This document shows, piece by piece, positions 61,894 through 64,000 of a stretch of DNA of 64,000 nt. The stretch is from Amantichitinum ursilacus (lineage in GTDB: Bacteria > Pseudomonadota > Gammaproteobacteria > Burkholderiales > Chitinibacteraceae): contig NZ_LAQT01000037.1 in the NCBI RefSeq assembly GCF_001294205.1, positions 1 through 64,000 of the forward strand, given 5' to 3'. Below the pieces are notes generated by a model. That model was given only the letters and a program-made list of their open reading frames with translations. It did no database searches and was not told the DNA's origin. The stretch's first letter is position 1; every line of letters starts with the position of its first letter. The translations under genes and the position numbers were made by a program.

Positions 61894-64000
61894 CTAGCGC
61901 GGCGCGGGCCACCAGCTGGGAAACAAAGCCTGGATTTCGGCGCGGCCAAAGCGGTCGTCAATCAGGTGGATGGTGCCTTTGTCATGTGGCGTGCGGATGA
62001 CACGGCCCGCAGCTTGCACCACTTTCTGCATGCCGGGCCAGGTATAGGCATAGTCGTAGCCCGCACCAAACAGTACGTGCATGCGCTGGCGGATTTGCTC
62101 GTTGATGGCATTGACTTGCGGCAGGCCCAGCGTGGCGACGAATGCGCCGATCAAACGGTCGCCCGGCAGATCGATGCCCTCGCCAAACACGCCACCCAGT
62201 ACCGCAAAGCCCACGCCGCGGCCGCCGTCTTCAAAGCGGTCGATAAAGCGGGTGCGACTGGCTTCATCCATGCCGCGGTCTTGCCGCCAGTACGGGATGT
62301 CGGGCTGGCCCACATCAAAGGCATCGGCTACTTGCTGCAGATATTCAAAGCTGCTGAAGAACGCCAGATAGTTGCCGGGTTGGCGTGCGTATTGTTCGCC
62401 AATCAATTGCACGATGGGCGCGACTGACGCGGCGCGATGCGTGTAGCGGGTCGAGATATGTGGCGCGATCCGCACATCCACCTGGTCCGGGCTGAACGGC
62501 GCGGGCACATCCAGCCAGACGTGGTTATCGGGCAAGCCCAGCAAGCCGGAAAAATAATGATGCGGCGACAAGGTGGCGGAAAACAGCGTCACGCTGCGTG
62601 CCGCGGCAAAGCGCGTGCGTAAAAACGGCGCAGGCACCACGTTGCGCAGATTAAGGCTGCTGTTGCGGCCGTCCTGCGTGGCATCAAACAGCGAATGCTC
62701 GCTAAAGCTGTCGGCCAGCGCAGTAAACCGCAGCGCATCAAAGTAAAAGCGCTGCAACGTGCTGTCCGCGCCTTGCTCGGCGCCGGTCAGGTATTCGGTG
62801 ATGGCGGCGATGGCTTCTTGCAGCGCGCTGGTTAGCGTGGAAGGCGGATCGCCCAGCTCGGTATACGGCGCGGCGGTTTCCGGCAGGGTTTTGCGCCAGG
62901 CGTTGGCCACGCGGGTCAGCGAACGTTTAAGCGGCGCGGGCGCGTGTTTGCGCACATCCTTCAAGGTGGCCTGGTCCAGACTGGCGCTGTACATGCCGCG
63001 ACCGCGCTCGACCAGGTTGTGCGCCTCATCCACCAGCACGCCCACTTGCCACTGGTTGCGCTGCGTCAGCGCGTAGAGCAGCGCGCTGCTATCAAAAAAA
63101 TAGTTGTAATCGCCCACCACCACATCGGCCCAGCGCGTTAGTTCCTGGCTCAGGTAATAGGGGCAGATTTCATGCGCGGCGGCGACTTGCTGGATGCGCG
63201 CCTGAGTCAGGCTGCCCGCTTCTTTTAACCCGGGTTGCAGCGCATGGGCGCGGGCGGCGGGCAAGCGATCGTAAAAGCCCTGCGCCAACGGACAAGAACC
63301 GCCATGGCAGGCGCGATCGGGGTAAACGCAGGCTTTATCGCGCGCCACCAGTTCCAGCGTGCGTACCGGCTGCGCCTTGAGCGTGTACATGGCATCCAGC
63401 GCCAGTTGCCGCCCCGGCGTGCGCGCCGCCAGGTAGAACACTTTATCCAGCCCTTGCGCTGCGCACGCCTTCAACAACGGGAACAGCGTGCCCAGCGTTT
63501 TGCCGATGCCGGTGGGCGCTTGCGCCAGCAAACAGCGGCCGGTGCTGGCAGCTTTGAAAACGGCTTCGGCCAGATCGCGCTGGCCGGGGCGGAATTGCGC
63601 ATGGGCAAAGCTCAGTTGCGCCAGGGCGGCATCGCGTGTGCGCCGATGTACCAGTTCTTGCTCGGCCCAGGCGAGGAAGGCGGCGCATTGCTCGTTAAAA
63701 AACGCTTCCAGCGCGGCGGCGCTGTGGCGTTCGCTCAGCACGGTTTCTTTCTGGCTGACGATATCGAAATACACCAGCGCCACGTTCAGTTCTTCCAGCC
63801 CGCGCTGCTGGCACAGCAACCAGCCGTAAATGCGCGCCTGCGCCCAATGCAGATGCCGGTGGTTTTCCGGCTGGCGGCTCAGATCGCCGCGATGGGTTTT
63901 GATTTCTTCCAGCTGATTGCGCGCGGCATCGTAACCATCGGCGCGACCGCGTAAGTGCAACGGGCCGTATTGGCCGGTAAGGGTAATTTCGCGTTCATAA
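61894..64000 (-). CDS. DinG/XPD-like ATP-dependent DNA helicase with nuclease-like N-terminus (5' end cut off)
   Basis: The frame remains open to the window edge, so the start is missing; at least 700 residues remain. The visible N-terminus has a PD-(D/E)XK-like block EIKTHRGDLSRQPENHRHLH with WAQARIYGWLL, typical of a Cas4/RecB-type nuclease fused to a helicase. Walker A is QAPTGIGKTLGTLFPLL. Four cysteines in KACVYPDRACHGGSCPLAQG plus AAHEICPYY likely bind a 4Fe-4S cluster. The DEAH box is VLVDEAHNLVERGR. Motifs TLFSATLSP, GVFGEGIDLPGDRLIG and QAAGRVIRTPHDKG complete the helicase. Probably involved in repair of replication structures. Confidence 0.87.
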   Translation of the reverse strand, partial: YEREITLTGQYGPLHLRGRADGYDAARNQLEEIKTHRGDLSRQPENHRHLHWAQARIYGWLLCQQRGLEELNVALVYFDIVSQKETVLSERHSAAALEAFFNEQCAAFLAWAEQELVHRRTRDAALAQLSFAHAQFRPGQRDLAEAVFKAASTGRCLLAQAPTGIGKTLGTLFPLLKACAAQGLDKVFYLAARTPGRQLALDAMYTLKAQPVRTLELVARDKACVYPDRACHGGSCPLAQGFYDRLPAARAHALQPGLKEAGSLTQARIQQVAAAHEICPYYLSQELTRWADVVVGDYNYFFDSSALLYALTQRNQWQVGVLVDEAHNLVERGRGMYSASLDQATLKDVRKHAPAPLKRSLTRVANAWRKTLPETAAPYTELGDPPSTLTSALQEAIAAITEYLTGAEQGADSTLQRFYFDALRFTALADSFSEHSLFDATQDGRNSSLNLRNVVPAPFLRTRFAAARSVTLFSATLSPHHYFSGLLGLPDNHVWLDVPAPFSPDQVDVRIAPHISTRYTHRAASVAPIVQLIGEQYARQPGNYLAFFSSFEYLQQVADAFDVGQPDIPYWRQDRGMDEASRTRFIDRFEDGGRGVGFAVLGGVFGEGIDLPGDRLIGAFVATLGLPQVNAINEQIRQRMHVLFGAGYDYAYTWPGMQKVVQAAGRVIRTPHDKGTIHLIDDRFGRAEIQALFPSWWPAPR

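Overview
The window is a GC-rich (roughly 60 % or more by eye) segment of a free-living aerobic betaproteobacterium. The evidence is an S-adenosylhomocysteine riboswitch on ahcY, a caa3-type cox/cta cluster, an Asr-like acid-shock protein, and gene content typical of Neisseriales. I suspect the Chitinibacteraceae/Chromobacteriaceae branch, but this cannot be proved from the sequence alone.

Layout. 249-6327: an alpha-glucoside uptake and hydrolysis operon in the order aglE-F-G-A-K (binding protein, two permeases, GH13 glucosidase, ATPase). 6489-15167: assorted single genes (YihY/BrkB protein, chemoreceptor, MFS transporter, Asr-like repeat protein, O-methyltransferase, DUF1345 protein, Tam-like methyltransferase). 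15307-21137 (minus): initiator tRNA-fMet and a complete dppABCDF dipeptide transporter. 21607-31081: cytochrome c oxidase with its assembly and heme A genes (coxB-coxA-small protein-ctaG-DUF2970-coxC, then SURF1-hypothetical-ctaA-ctaB). 31273-33836: an SBF-like transporter and a fluoride riboswitch driving a CLC-F fluoride antiporter. 34157-39505: alkanesulfonate operon ssuE-A-A-D-C-B with two binding proteins. 39593-45713: a putative secreted zinc metalloprotease, a molbindin and the sulfate transporter sbp-cysT-W-A, so the middle of the window is devoted to sulfur acquisition. 45829-46354: a YefM/YoeB toxin-antitoxin pair. 46473-51388 (minus): gcvT-H-P behind a tandem glycine riboswitch. 51855-54089: a REP-associated tyrosine transposase (RAYT) and riboswitch-controlled ahcY. 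54328-58547: an HDOD protein, a PAS-degenerate GGDEF-EAL protein, cutC and a DUF2795 protein. 59118-61654 (minus): a cyanide-insensitive-type bd oxidase with a tiny membrane protein. 61894-64000 (minus, cut by the window end): a DinG/XPD-like helicase with a nuclease-like N-terminus.

The most unusual theme is a dispersed repeat family. About 30 near-perfect 18-nt palindromes (GGTGGGTC-NN-GACCCACC), plus a longer looped variant, lie in eight intergenic clusters. They are arranged as inverted pairs bounded by CATAGG...CCTATG. The longest-looped copies sit directly against the RAYT gene, and the tetranucleotide 5' of each hairpin is ATAG or GTAG, as expected for RAYT-mobilised REP/BIME elements. 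In three places (ctaB, the RAYT itself and the small gene after cydB) the repeat supplies the stop codon of the adjoining gene. Most clusters lie just 3' of genes where no ordinary terminator is visible.

Four RNA controls are visible: fluoride, glycine (tandem) and SAH riboswitches, each with a recognisable promoter or -10 element, and numerous intrinsic terminators. Gene starts were chosen by ribosome-binding-site spacing. Long ORFs antisense to real genes are treated as GC-driven shadows.
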